From: Ricordea florida
Taxonomy: Eukaryota > Cnidaria > Anthozoa > Corallimorpharia > Ricordeidae
Assembly: GCA_949710005.1 (NCBI GenBank)
Contig: OX453273.1
Span: 1,936,822 to 2,000,821, forward strand
Length of the DNA: 64,000 nt
Direction: 5' to 3'
The notes under the pieces are model-generated. The model did not search any database. It worked only from the letters and a program-made list of their open reading frames with translations, and was not told the DNA's origin. Below, one piece after another: positions 52,942-64,000 of this stretch. A program made the translations under genes and the position numbers. Every line of letters begins with the position of its first letter. Within the stretch, counting starts at the first letter, position 1.

Positions 52942-54900
52942 TCGTGGTTTGCGCTCAATTTCAGTGAGACGGTTGATTGGGGGTCAATCGACAAATAAAA
53001 CAAAAAATTCAAGAACGATGGAACATACGCTGGCCAAAACTATCTCAGGTCTGGTAACACATAACCTATTTCAGTCTCACCTCTGCTTAGCGCAACAATG
53101 TATGAAGCAAAAATTGTTCAAACTACTCGCCCACGGAAATCCGTATTTGCAATATCTGCCGGCTCCCAGCTGATTGTAAACAGTAAGCAAAAATTACATG
53201 CTTTTGTTTTGGTCTTCGTCGTAGAACCTGAGCGAGTTAACAACTGCGCTGTTTATGGTGACAGTATCATTCTTCTTAAAGTTATCTTTGGTAACCACGA
53301 CAGGTGAAATCTATTTATAAATTCGCATGTTGGCTTAAGCATTTCTCGTTATAACATAGACAAAACTTAAGGAATGACCTCTAGAAGTAAAAATTTATAT
53401 CAATGTAGCAAACAGTTTCTCGAACTTTTCGCCTAAGGAAACTTTTGATGGGCTTTGCACTATTCAGGAGAATTAAATGCTTTCGCCAAAAATTGGCTCG
53501 CTGTTACACAACGTCGTTAGGTCTCGATTTTAATAGTGCCCATGAAACGACAGAATTAATTGGACACTTGCGTTCCAAAGCAGAGGTTTCGTTTTGTATC
53601 CATTATTCCAGATAGGCTTAATACCAAGAATTTAGTGTTTAACCAAAGTCCATCGAACCCGACTAAATGTCTGCAATGAGGACAACAGATTGTGCTTGGG
53701 CATAGTTTGTTTAGTATCAATGAACTAAGGTTAGTTCAATATTCATTCTTAAAGAGGAACTTAAAAGCTAAATATCCTGAACCGAAAAAGTCCGGTTTCT
53801 TGAAAGACCCGAAAACGTTTCAGGCACGGAAAGCTTATCGCAACATGGTAGACGTCTTGCACCTGGCACAGCATGAATTATTACGCCATAAGTTACGGTT
53901 CTTTCGAGAGTAAAAGCATGGATTATGGTTTTCGAAATAGGAGACGACACAGCGGAGTTCAAACGCGATTTGCTTACCATCTTTTCCTCAAAATAAAACA
54001 GTGAACTAAACTTTAACATCCTATCAAAAACATCCTGATAATTACCTTAGATTGCAAGTGATAATAAAAACGTACTTGTTAAGTCAAATTCACGAGAAAT
54101 GGAGTTCCCAACTTCACTAAACTGGTAACTATATCCCTATGACAGACTTTCAAGGGTTGTCATTTGCTGGTTGCAGGAACAACTGACAACAAACATTTTT
54201 CCTCAAACAAGTACTAATTACTCAAGTTAATTATGGGTTGGTAAAGACCCAACACCTCGACTATTTATGTCTTTTTTCTTTTCTTTTCTTTCCTTTTCAT
54301 TATCCTCTGCCGCTTCGGACTTCTCACAATCGCCATGCGCGGAATTTCGATGCCTTGATGAGACAGCTTGTGCGTTTTGCAGACTCAGTTTCCATCTAGC
54401 CTAATTTAAAGTCTCAATTTATTTCAAAACATTCAGCTAAAAAATCTCAACAGAGATATATTTCATAAATTATCCATCAGGACAGAGAAAGCTGTTAATT
54501 CTATGAAAAACAGCACTTAGTTTTCCTCGTACTTCACTCGCACAAGTCTGTAGCTTATTTACTGTATGGTGTCTTTAAAACTTATCTTGGCGCTCTTCGC
54601 AAACTTTTCGCCTCACAGCCTGACGTCACATCTCCAGGGCACACCCTATTAGGAGGTGAAGAAATCCTGCAGTCATTTGTTAGGGGAAAGGAGGAATAAA
54701 TCATTTCGCACTTCACCACCCGAGTGGTTTGCAGTTTGACATAAATTCTTATTCTTCCTCTAAAATTTTCTGTGCCTTGATTCTCGTAAGAATAATAAGA
54801 GCTCTTTTCTTCACATTGTCATTTTCGTGGTTCGTCAGTGCTTCCATCGCTTTACTGAACCCTGCAACTTGCAAGTCACGCCGGAAATACTCTATCGAAC
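52942..54900. other. Intergenic; no supported gene
   Basis: Presumably the 5' flank of the 332-aa gene. A plus-strand frame of 73 codons ending at 53913 has protein-like composition (PKTFQARKAYRN, LAQHELLRHKLRFF) but no ATG at its beginning and no recognised homology, so it is not called. Nothing else stands out. Confidence 0.4.
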
Positions 54901-54908
54901 AAAAACAT

Positions 54909-55213
54909 CACATATTACTCCGCAGTTCAAATGTATGGTCTTTCATATATGTTCACTTGCATTCTTCTCCATCTACGGGTATATTACGAACTCACAACAT
55001 GACCAGCTCCCAGTTGGCTTGATAGCTCAGTTGGTAGAGCACTGCACCGGTATCGCAGAGGTCATGGGTTCGAATCCCGTTCAGGCCTGGATTTTTTTCA
55101 GGCTTTAATTTCACAGCTGCTTAAGTTGTGTACATAACTGCGATGATCAATCAATATCATTACATGTTACTCCGCAGTTCAAATATATGGTCTTTCATAT
55201 GTTCACTTGCAAA
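54909..55213 (+). mobile_element. tRNA-Thr-derived SINE unit with flanking direct repeats
   Basis: A tRNA-like head (55016-55087) is followed by TGGATTTTTTTCAGGCTTTA and AATTTCACAGCTGCTTAAGT, a body I recognise from repeated tRNA-like units in coral-type genomes. A direct repeat of about 55 bp, ACTCCGCAGTTCAAATGTAT and following (54909-54967), recurs at 55163-55213. This suggests a tandem SINE array trimmed to one head, or a duplication. Confidence 0.7.
55016..55087 (+). tRNA. tRNA-Thr(GGT)-like gene, probably a SINE head or pseudo-tRNA
   Basis: 72 nt fold as a cloverleaf: acceptor GGCTTGA/TCAGGCC with one G-T pair, D-arm TAGCTCAGTTGGTAGAGCA, anticodon loop CCGGTAT (anticodon GGT) and T-arm ATGGGTTCGAATCCCGT. 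The anticodon stem has an A-C mismatch and position 33 is C where T is near universal, so a functional tRNA is unlikely. A and B boxes for RNA polymerase III are intact. Confidence 0.6.
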
Positions 55214-55324
55214 AACAAGATCTATAGTTTAGACAACAACAGCGTTACTGTGTGACACCTGAGGTCACGTAAGATAAGGCTACCTTACGAGACGAATATA
55301 CTTTTGTAAATAAACGTGACAGAT

Positions 55325-55385
55325 GAATTGTTCAGCACAGGCTAACACGGACGCTCTACCGCTGAGCTATACGAGACTCGTGGGA
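55325..55385 (-). repeat. tRNA-like half (A-box region) on the minus strand
   Basis: The reverse strand reads CTCGTATAGCTCAGCGGTAG, AGCGTCCG, a D-arm and A-box of a tRNA, with no matching T-arm. Likely a truncated SINE head. Confidence 0.45.
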
Positions 55386-55404
55386 GCAAGACAATTTTTA
55401 ACTA

Positions 55405-55550
55405 AAAATTGGGATAATCAAACAAATTGATAAACTAAGTTATACCACCATAAGGTAAAAGGGACGTGCTGACGTTTCGAGTGTTAGCCCTCCGTCATTC
55501 GCTCGGAAACATCAGCACCTCCCGTTTACTTTAGAGTGGTATAACTTTCC
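55405..55550. mobile_element. MITE-like palindrome, family B, copy 2
   Basis: It has AAATTGGGATAATCAAACAA, TTATACCACC, TGACGTTTCGAGTGTTAGCC and a matching right half ending GAGTGGTATAACTTTCCCC. Same plan as 13723-13913 but with more decayed arms. Confidence 0.75.
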
Positions 55551-55734
55551 CCAATGACACAGCACCCGTTTCTATATAAACTATCCCCACATTACCATTT
55601 AAACTAGGTTTATTGGACAAACATCCTACATACGGCTAGGATTCAGAATGTACTCAAGTTAACCTGTGACAATGCCAGCAAATACACCTTTCACAATTTC
55701 TCCAAGAACGAAATTTACCATATTCATTACTTAA

Positions 55735-55868
55735 CTAAAGGAATAAAGTGCGCCGAGTGCATTGTTGAGTTATATAGGCACGCACTTCTCGAGTGTTCTT
55801 AAAAATTCTCAATTGCTTATATAACTCAACAACGCACGAGGTACAAGTTTTTTATTCCTTTTATAAAA
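55735..55868. repeat. Palindromic element, about 130 bp
   Basis: GGAATAAAGTGCGCCGAGTG and TTGTTGAGTTATATA on the left pair with TATATAACTCAACAACGCAC and TTTTTATTCC on the right. No ORF; MITE-like. Confidence 0.65.
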
Positions 55869-56430
55869 TGCCCAATTAACGAACGTTTGTTTTGCCAAGG
55901 GAGTAGAGAGTGTGCAAGAGAATCGAAAGCCCGCTAGATTTATAACGTTCATATTCTTGGCTAAAATTAATGTAAGGCGATTAATAAAATGGGAAGTCGT
56001 TCTTCGAAATGATATCGGCGAAAAATAAAAGCATTACTATTGAGCTTGCACAAGAAGATTTGTGAGTGACGTAGCATGCGTGCATATGTTATACTATAAT
56101 GCACGCACGTGACGTAGGCCACGTGTGTTATGGTGTTATAATGCACTCTTCTTGATGAAAAAACCTCAAGAACAGCCAAATCCGCTGACGGACGGGATTT
56201 GAACACCCGTAGACTAAATCCCCCCCCCCTAGCAGATATGGACCAGGGGAGGGGATCTAAATTAGAGGACTCCAAATTTCATTAGTCACCAGTGGAAATC
56301 TCGTTTTGTACTTGTGCTAAAATGACAATGCTCTCTCCGGCTCAATGAATGTGTGTTGCCTTGAACTTTACACCACGGTACATGAGTGACATTTGAAAGT
56401 GACCAAACCTGTGATGTAGCTGCCAAAACG

Positions 56431-56466
56431 TATTTATTATTATTATTATTATTATTGATATTATTA

Positions 56467-56504
<38 letters not shown>

Positions 56505-56505
56505 T
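56431..56505. repeat. (TTA)n microsatellite
   Basis: About 25 TTA units with few interruptions, just downstream of the RAP1GDS1 stop codon (in its 3' UTR or flank). Confidence 0.95.
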
Positions 56506-56595
56506 TATCGAGTAAAAGCCGTTACTCGCCATACTGATGAGCGCGCCACACATGCAATCTAAACAGGTGAACCCGCTGTACCGCCCGTTAGCAGA

Positions 56596-59500
56596 CTATA
56601 ACTGTAGAGTTTTCACACCTCTCAACGAAAAAGACTCCAGAACAGCCATGGAATTGTAGCAGGTTTGCGGATTCGTCCCTTGTGTTTTTATTATCTTCAC
56701 TAACGTCTGAATGACACCAGAGTCTCGAAACATTGGATAGAACTCAGCTTCAAAGAAAGAAAAAGCAACAGAAATATTAGACCAGTGAAATCTCCAATTA
56801 CGTTTCCAATCGTAATACAAATATGAATTGTTCTATATATGCTCAAGTTGCTGATATCACTTCTAACACAGGCATATATCAAATCACTGTTCACTTACTT
56901 CCAGCGTGAGTGATTGCAGCAATATCGTCGAGATCACGGGTTTGAATATCGTTCCGGTCTGTCCTTTTTTCAGGCTTAAGGACCGTTCATTTTTTGAGGG
57001 AGGAAGGGGGGTGCTGGTGTGATTCGAGAAGCACCATTAAAAATTTTACGACCCCACTCAGCTTGCCAATTTTTCACATGACCCCCCCCCCCAATCAAAA
57101 GAAAGAGAAGTCAAAGGACATTATGTCATAAAAGTATTACTAGCATATTTTACGTGACCCCCTTTCACTAATTTTTTCGCATGACCCCCCCCCCAATCCC
57201 ACCAGCCTCCCCTCCCTCGTAAAAAGTGAACGGACCCTTGATCGTAATTGGTAAAAATTGCGTCGATACTGCGAGGGTCAAATGTCCAATAGCGTTTGCA
57301 CAAATAATTTGAAAATCTATCAAACCTCGAACATTTGCATCTGCTTGAGAAAAAACAAAGACGTAATTCTCTTTTCCTCTTTACAAAGGTGAAACACAAC
57401 AACAATAAGTGGCACGCAACGCAAACGCGCAATTTATGACTGAACCGAGGAGTCTCAGTAGTTGTTTGTCGAGCGCCAATAACATCACGGCTCAACCAAC
57501 CAATCGCAACGCCGAAGAGAGACATTTAAACCACCACATAACAACACGTACACCTCTTGACTCTGATGACGACCTCCGCTCAGGTCGGCGAAACGTCAGG
57601 CAACATCAACATTTCTTTTCAGAATTACCTACAGCCGGACAATCTAACTCCACAAACGATGAGCGAGACTCCTTGCTTCAAAGCATTCACAGTTTTGTTG
57701 CGATGTAATATTATCGTAGAATATTGAACTTCTTACCTTCAAGTGTTGATGACATAGTCGCTAGTCCAATCAGAGCCTCATTCTGCATGATGTCATGATG
57801 GCAACTCACCATGGCAACAATGGGCGCCAGCCCCCCGCATTTCATAATTTTCTGTGAGACTTCTAACATGGCAGAAAGAGGTAAAATGACAATCTCTTTT
57901 CATTCATTTACAGTTTGTTCAGCACTATTACATGCAGTCAACTCAAACGCACAAAACAAGCATTGAGTAAAACTGGAGTAGGAAACCGATCCATTGAAAA
58001 AAAAAACAAACAAAAACGTCAGTGTTAGGGGTTTAGAAGCTCGTCTTCCCTGATTTGATTTTTAATACTAATTAATCAATGCTTCCAATACCAATTGAGG
58101 CACAGCAGTGTAGTGGTTAGCGTGTCAGACTTCCGAGCAGGGGGTTTGGAGTTCGAGCCCTGGTGCTGACACTGTGTTGTTTCCTTAGACAAGAAACTTT
58201 ACTCCACACTGTCTCTCTCCACCCAGGTGTATAAATGGGTACAAGCGATACAATGCTGGGGGTGACCCTGCGATGGACTAGCATCCCATCCAGGGGGGAG
58301 GAGGTAATATTCCCAGGTGCTTCATTCTATTGAAACCAGGGGGCCTCCTGTTCATCGTGTGCGCCTTTACCTACCTTACCTCAAATTACGATTAAACATG
58401 ACAAAATCCTGACGAGATGATTTAATTGAAGAGAAAATCCTTTTTATTCAAACATTGTTTCAGTTAAAATTAGACATTTATTTAGTAATTATTTCTGGAG
58501 GGGGAAGAGAAACAAGGGCGCTTTCTTTAAAGTTTAACAAATAAAGCCGCGGGTGCACTCGGCATCATATTTTGGGTAATACATTCATGTCCTATATACA
58601 ATAAACAATTAACGCATTGTAACTCTTCTGCTTTTCAAGATATCTTGCTGAAAAAAAATTAATGTTAACAAAGCATCAAGTAAGAAACAACGTGGAGAAG
58701 TATAAGATTTTTTGCTGCAAATGTTTTCGATTAATTATCGATTGAAAACTGAAACAGGTCTGGAAGAACGGCTCCAAAATATAGGATATGAATGTATTAC
58801 CATATTTTGCCCCCACCCTTCCACCATGTCCTAGGTTGGCAGCCATTCTTTAGGCTTTGTAGCGCACAAGCCCGAGCCAATCACAAGGGAAACCACCGCT
58901 ATCATTAGTAACAGGCCCCCAGTAACTCTGAAGTGTTTGAGAACAAAGAAAATGACAAGGACGCAGCCGATGTTAGCTTACCTTTTGACTTGCCTTGTCT
59001 TGCAAGCAATGCAAGAATTCTGCTCGCTTCAGATTTAACACCTTCATGACCACTGGTCTCGCTACAGCGAACTATCGTCTTGAGTTGTTCGCTATTCTCT
59101 GAAATTTTATTGGCCACCATACCTGTCACGCGACGTCACGAAAGACAATCAGTCAGTGAAAAACAATTACTCTTCTCCTCTGATGAACTACAGTGTTCTC
59201 TCAAGGTGCCCTGCTGTTTTGTGCATTTAACACGTTTAACTGACCCATCTACAATCACTGCCTTGGCATAACTGACAAACATGTGTGAATTCAACCAACT
59301 GGGGTGGGGTGTGTCCTCTTACTGAACACCTGAGCAGCGTCAGCCACGGTGATTGTGCCTGCGTGCAATTAATAATGAGAAAAAATAACTGTTGTTGACG
59401 TCAACAGCAGTTCATTTCAAACTACTTCAACCACGGTGATCAAACTCGCCAAACATCTACTGAGATTAGGTGACTCCGAGGTTTAAACCACTGGGGCCGG

Positions 59501-62500
59501 TTTTTGTTGAGCCCGACTACTCGAACCAAGACCACCCTAACAAATTTTCATACGAATTATCCAATCACGATCGAGTATCTAAACAATAGAATCTGCTAAA
59601 ATACACATAATTTGCTCTATAACTGTACAAAACATATCAAAACATATCAAGATTGAAAGAGAATAACCTTAGCCGGTAGAAATTCGCCAAAAATAAAAAA
59701 TAGAGCTCAAAAGCCAGCAGCAATGAACAGCTGGCTTTTCAGCTCTTTTTTTCTATTATTTTTTTGATAGCAACAGGGTCTTAAGTTATCCTTTCTACCA
59801 CTGACGCCTTAATGCGCGTACTTGTGGCTTTAACATACCCTTAATTATTACACTTTGACGTTGTCATCTTAAGCCATATCCCACAACCCTACCGTTATCC
59901 ATCAAAATGAAATAGGTTCATTTATTCTATCGCTCATTGGTCAGTTTTGAAGCCTTCAGACACCAATGACCGGGCCTTACGGGTTGATGTTCAGACAAAA
60001 TTGAATCATTCACTTACCAGGTCCCATTAAGAGCATGCGCAATGTTCCCAAAACTTTAAATTGTACAAAGGGGGACTGGGACGAGAGAAGAGGCAGGATG
60101 ATGTTCAAACAGCCGCCTTCCACGAGGACAGCCTTGTTCACAGCTAAAAATACAACAAGCAGTCACTCAGCAAACAATTGTCATGTCATTCAAGAAATAC
60201 AAAACGAGGTGCAATTTCACATACACTGATACAAACACCAGAGTAAGTATGTTCAAAGTTAATTCAAGCCCAAGCAGCATTTGAGAGTTTATATTAATGC
60301 TCACATGACTTTTGACTTTATGAATGAAGAACATTTCACGCTTTCGCTGCGCTCACTCGCGAAATATTCCTCGATACTTGAAGAAAAATGTCGTATCTCC
60401 GCGCGGCCATACAGTATCCTGTATCTTCTAATGTCAACACAATAATATTGACACGGTAGGTACCATACCTGGCATAGAGAGATTTTTCAAAGCACTGAAC
60501 ACTGCCAGTTGCTGTTTGGAGGCATTCTGAAAACACAGTCAAACATAATTTCACAGCCATAATTTCCCGGAGTTTGTTTCCCATGGAAAACATTTGACCA
60601 CTTTCTAAACCAAACTGAACTGAAACCAATCGTAACCAGTTTGCACGCGTTTTCCCACGCTACACATTTGTTTTGAGTTGTGATCGGCCGGTGTGCATTT
60701 GTGGCGACTGTCCACAGTACTCAATTTAAATTTGGTATTACGACAGTCATTTGAATACCACTCTACAAAAACAGTACGAGGTTAAGACGGAGCTTAACTA
60801 AACCGTTGTCTAAATTTAATTTGATCTACTCTAAATTTCCGTCTCGTTCACACCACTCAAGAAATAAGAAATAAATACCAGCTCAATCAATACAGAGTTA
60901 ATAGAGGGTAAACTGAATTTACTTCATTACCTTAATCACAAATCTACCATGACTGATAAGGCTGCCATAGGAAAACGCGTTTCTTTTTCTATTTCAGCGA
61001 CGTTTTGAGCGCCCGTGCAATGATTTTAATATCAGTAGATTGTCCTCATCTTGTACAACGGCCATTTTTAAGAACTCTCCTTTAACTATCGAAGGCTGCA
61101 CATTCTATACTCCGCAGACCGACTGATTCAGATAAAATTAGCAATCGATCCGTTAATCGCTTTAATTTCGAGAATTTCAATGTCTCCTTTTTCAGTTGTC
61201 CCCTCTTTCAGGTTGCTATTTCATATACTATTCTCATCCGCGAAGACAGTAAATACTGTTTACCGACCTTCACTGTGTGATAAGGCAAGGACGCCTTTCC
61301 ACTAACCCTTAAAACATCAAAATATGAAAAAAATATTTACAGGAATCGACCGAGCGAAATTTCCTCCAACTACAGTCATTCGCTCATAGCTTCAGCAATT
61401 CACGTGTTAATGACAGTGTCTCGGCTCGGTATTCCAGTATTTCTTCCACTGTTTCTGCTCTTTCACCGTAGCCTCATTGTTTTCAACCATGAATTTCCAG
61501 TTACCAGTCAGTCACATGTGCAAAAAAGTCGCTGCAAAGTCGCTAAAATAGAAAAAGAAACGCGTTTTTTGCATGGCACTTGTGAGTCACCGTTTCGATT
61601 CCTTCCAATTTTACTTAAACCGCAGTTTGTTGGACAGCATTTAAATAACCGGCCCTAATATTTCTTGGTAATTGCTAATACTGATTTTGACCAAAAAGGA
61701 ACTAAGACAATGACAATGAATGCTTAAAGTAATTTAGTTTGGACAACGGTTCAAAGAAATCTGAGAGACTAGTTTGGTATACCCTGGTGCCAAGGACAAC
61801 ATGTTTTCATAAAGAAATAATTACCTCTTTTCGTAAAGTTGCTGTCAGCAGCTGTAGAAGCTGTTTGTGCACTCCTAGTTCAACTAACTTGATACAGTGA
61901 TCATCTGCAAACAAGAAAGTAAACTTAATTGATTCAAATGAAAAATCTGGTCGGGCAAATGTGGTTGCCTTCTAGCGGCAGAATAAAGTCAATGAAGCCG
62001 GCAATATACAGTATTCTAATCCAGTTAAACGGGAAATTTCAATTCAACTTGGGTTGTTGTTCAGCCATGTAAATGGTAAAGATTTGCCTTCAAATAAATA
62101 TTGGCTTGGCATTTTCAGGTCCAACGAACTGCACTTCTGTCTGCCCGCTTCCCACTTGACTTGGGGAGCAGGGTTGGCGCAGTGGTGAGAGCGCTTGCTC
62201 GGCCTCGCAGTCATATGTCGGCTGAGTTTGTTGGTTCTCTACTCTGCTCCAAGAGATTTCTCCGAATAGTTTTCCCCTCTCCACACAAACCAACATTTGA
62301 TTTGACTTGATTGCCCCCGCAGGGTTCCGGCCCAGAGGCCGGAACCCGAGGAGGCACCCTAATGTTCCCCGCGTAAATAAGAAGTATCGTATGGTCGTAG
62401 TGTTAGTCTGCGAAAATTTTCTCGATTTGACGAAAATAGGCGCGCACGGTGGTCCCGGTTAATTTTCAGCATGTGCGCCTGGCTCAGCAACCGCGCAAAC

Positions 62501-63690
62501 TGGGTTTGGCAAGTTTGGCAACGAGTCGTCACGATTTCATTCCAAGCTTTCTTATTTCATTCCAAGCTATAATGTAAACCCATCCTAAACACGATATGTA
62601 TGAGGATTTCCATTAACCCAAGAAACAAAGTGTGATAATTGACAAAACACAAACACAACAAGGAATTTGCACTCTCAAACGAAAACTACATTTCAAAGGT
62701 TCATAACAAATACATGGACAACCACATGCAGTTTTCATTCAGTTTTTACAAAGTCGGGGGCAGATTTAGTGACAACTATGACTAGTTTAATTTTTAAGAA
62801 TATGATTTCATTTGATCCGATTTGTGCTTCACAGTGTCCCCAATAAGTACGTCAGTGTTAGATACAGTTGACACTCAGGTTCCCACGGTTGGCGGTTATA
62901 TAAGGGTTAATCCAATAAACGACAACAAGAAGACTTTTCTCTAAGGAATTCGTTTCACTTTTCCACAAGAACCAAATCTGCTCTTTGGTGCATCTTTTTA
63001 TTGACTGACAATATGATTGAATCATTAGAGCCATATCGTTGTGACATTTTATTTTTCATTCATTCATTCGCTCATTCATTCATTTATTTATTTATTTACT
63101 TATTTATTTATCTATTTATTTATTCATTTATTTATTTATCTATTTATCGTTCGTTATCGTTTTCACGGGTCAGCCTCCGCTGACCGCCCATTGCCGGATT
63201 AGCTTGCTAGTGGCAATTATATTATTTAAAGGTTAAAAGGTTGAAGGATGTTAACATCGTAAATGGAAAGTACTGTAGGCCACCCACTACAGAGTTACAA
63301 GAAAGGTGCACATTGCAGCCAGGTGGACGATCACCCATAGTTTGATGCTAAGCTGGTTTAAAATAACAAAAAAAGCACATTTTGATACTCCTGTGTCTTC
63401 TTTGGGGAAATTTACCGTAGTTTGGCCATGAGTATCGAAAAGACCTTTTTATTTTTGGGGGTTCAGTGAATTGCACCTTTGTAAGTTACATTCATTACTT
63501 CAAACCAGTGCAGCATCAAACAATGTCTGATAAACAATTTTGATTTTGTGGAACACACCTGTCCTGCCAAAATTTCCAAGTGCCAAAGCCCCTGAGACCT
63601 CAAGATGTGTATCACCAGATCCCAACCATGATATACACTCCTTCAAGACAATTCCATTACCATCGCCAAACAATGCACTCATACCTTCAT
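56596..63690 (-). CDS. RAP1GDS1: RAP1GDS1 (SmgGDS), last seven exons; 5' part beyond the window
   Basis: Exons (transcription order): 63559-63690, 61825-61904, 60469-60526, 60018-60143, 58982-59122, 57737-57862, 56596-56747 (stop TAG 56596-56598). They join in frame for 815 nt, about 271 codons; upstream exons lie right of 64000. The translation is a chain of armadillo-type helical repeats: LEVSGALALGNFGRTDDHC, QQLAVFSALKNLSMP, PFVQFKVLGTLRMLLMGP, VKSEASRILALLARQGKSK, DIMQNEALIGLATMSSTLE, and YNSMAVLESFSLRGV at the end. SmgGDS is a cytosolic chaperone and exchange factor for small GTPases with polybasic tails, such as RhoA and Rap1. All visible introns are GT-AG. The human protein is about 600 aa, so slightly under half is seen here. 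Confidence 0.92.
56908..56976 (+). repeat. Degenerate tRNA-Thr-type SINE fragment
   Basis: GATTGCAGCAATATCGTCGA, GATCACGGGTTTGAATATCG and TTTTTTCAGGCTT follow the order of the SINE at 55016. It lies in the last RAP1GDS1 intron. Confidence 0.6.
56979..57241. mobile_element. C-tract terminal-inverted-repeat element, about 260 bp
   Basis: The left end AAGGACCGTTCATTTTTTGA is mirrored by the right end AAAAAGTGAACGGACCCTT. The body carries two TGACCCCCCCCCC blocks, each after TTTTTCACA/TTTTTTCGCA. It resembles the element at 46196 in style (homopolymeric G/C tracts inside short inverted ends) but not in sequence. Lies in a RAP1GDS1 intron. Confidence 0.75.
57535..57715 (+). repeat. Dispersed repeat fragment
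   Basis: GATGACGACCTCCGCTCAGG, TCGGCGAAACGTCAGGCAAC is a phrase I associate with high-copy repeats of coral-type genomes (from memory). A short frame runs through it but is not a supported gene. Confidence 0.4.
58097..58381 (+). mobile_element. tRNA-derived SINE, near full length
   Basis: The head has a pol III A box (TAGTGTAGTGGTTAGCGTG) and B box (GGAGTTCGAGCCCTGG). The body includes AAGAAACTTTACTCCACACT, TATAAATGGGTACAAGCGAT and the block TGCGATGGACTAGCATCCCA, a conserved SINE core-type sequence shared by several invertebrate families (from memory). It lies in a RAP1GDS1 intron, antisense to the gene. Confidence 0.85.
62165..62310 (+). mobile_element. tRNA-derived SINE with internal deletion
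   Basis: The head GGGTTGGCGCAGTGGTGAGA is an A-box region. The expected B box is missing. The 3' half, TTTGTTGGTTCTCTACTCTG to ACCAACATTTGATTTG, matches the fragment at 4228-4378. In a RAP1GDS1 intron. Confidence 0.75.
62795..62866 (+). repeat. SINE tail fragment
   Basis: TTTGATCCGATTTGTGCTTC and ACAGTGTCCCCAATAAG parallel the tail of the SINE at 4228-4378 (TTTTAATTGTGCTTTACGGT). Head missing. Confidence 0.5.
63055..63147. repeat. (ATTT)n/(ATTC)n microsatellite
   Basis: About 23 four-base units of ATTT with some ATTC and ATCT variants, in a RAP1GDS1 intron. Confidence 0.95.
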
Positions 63691-63747
63691 CTGCAGATAA
63701 TATTAAAAAAAAAAACAACAACAACAATACTTTCTCTTATTACATGA

Positions 63748-63950
63748 CTGGTTCATCAAGTGGACATGATGAGGCAAATCTTGACTTCTGATTGGCTACC
63801 AGAGCAAGCAAGATGACCCTTATCTTGCCTGCTAGGGATTTCATGCATTGTCCCACACAAAAATGGGAATATACAGTAAGAAATCCTTTACTAACTAAGC
63901 TTGTTCAGTCAAGATATCTAATAAACTTGTTCATTCATTTTTGCATTATG
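63748..63950. mobile_element. Non-autonomous repeat, family D, copy near the right edge
   Basis: GATGAGGCAAATCTTGACTT, CTGATTGGCTACCAGAGCAA and AAGCTTGTTCAGTCAAGATA closely follow the copy at 42855-43168. Located upstream of the RAP1GDS1 exon at 63559-63690. Confidence 0.7.
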
Positions 63951-64000
63951 TAATAACCAGGGTTCGTACACTTTTTTGTGGACAGAATTAACCCTTTAAC

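Noticed and set aside
53692..53913. 73-codon plus-strand frame rich in Lys and Arg
   Set aside because: Starts with GTG, has no recognised family and no clear partner exon; a single exon of an unknown gene cannot be excluded.
55016..55087. Functional tRNA-Thr gene
   Set aside because: C at position 33, a mismatch in the anticodon stem and a SINE-type 3' body point to a repeat head; kept only as tRNA-like.
57409..57708. 99-codon plus-strand frame
   Set aside because: It overlaps a dispersed repeat phrase and a RAP1GDS1 intron, and has no recognised protein family.
62101..62310. Short plus-strand frame over the SINE at 62165
   Set aside because: It lies within a SINE and shows no independent coding signal.

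Overview
The window is AT-rich, intron-rich animal DNA. Spliced genes with GT-AG introns, many tRNA-derived SINEs, palindromic MITE-like elements and (AAT)n tracts suggest an early-branching metazoan, most likely a cnidarian of scleractinian-coral type. That assignment is inference from gene and repeat style, not from a database match.

Layout, left to right. (1) 1-506, minus: 5' part of an unrecognised protein gene that runs off the left edge. (2) 1657-2531: a 20-bp minisatellite of about 44 units. (3) 5356-24198, plus: a complete AKT/protein kinase B gene, 16 coding exons, 471 aa. Its introns hold palindromic MITEs, a LINE 3' fragment and a decayed antisense Ty3 retrotransposon (9670-13069). 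(4) 24320-25107: two LINE C-terminal scraps, each beginning beside an (AAT)n run. (5) 28001-33412, minus: complete NDUFAF5 (mitochondrial complex I assembly factor), 12 exons, with a probable GC-AG first intron. (6) 33608-36858, plus: a three-exon OB-fold gene, best read as a shieldin-2 (SHLD2)-like DNA-repair factor, head-to-head with NDUFAF5 across only 195 bp that contains an E2F-type site. (7) 36864-41471: an intact Ty3/gypsy (Mag/K02A2.6-like) retrotransposon with two identical 197-bp LTRs and a single 1351-codon gag-pol frame. Its 5-bp target duplication starts at the base after the SHLD2-like stop codon. (8) 42330-45751, minus: complete RBBP9 serine hydrolase, 5 exons, 180 aa. (9) 48181-51722: an APE-type LINE with a nearly complete ORF and a 5' end present three times (one inverted, two tandem). 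(10) 51943-52941, minus: an unrecognised single-exon 332-aa basic protein. (11) 54900-56300: tRNA-derived SINEs and palindromes. (12) 56596 to beyond 64000, minus: the last seven exons of RAP1GDS1/SmgGDS, an armadillo-repeat chaperone for small GTPases.

The host genes are unrelated housekeeping and signalling genes and form no operon or cluster. The only tight arrangement is the divergent NDUFAF5/SHLD2-like pair. Exon boundaries were set by hand from reading-frame continuity, splice signals and remembered family conservation. All spliced totals close in frame: AKT 1416 nt, NDUFAF5 975 nt, SHLD2-like 1800 nt, RBBP9 543 nt. No convincing undescribed multi-gene system was found. The most notable items are the very young Ty3 insertion abutting a stop codon, the compact bidirectional promoter, the GC-AG intron, the rearranged LINE 5' end and the minisatellite that is open in all three minus-strand frames.
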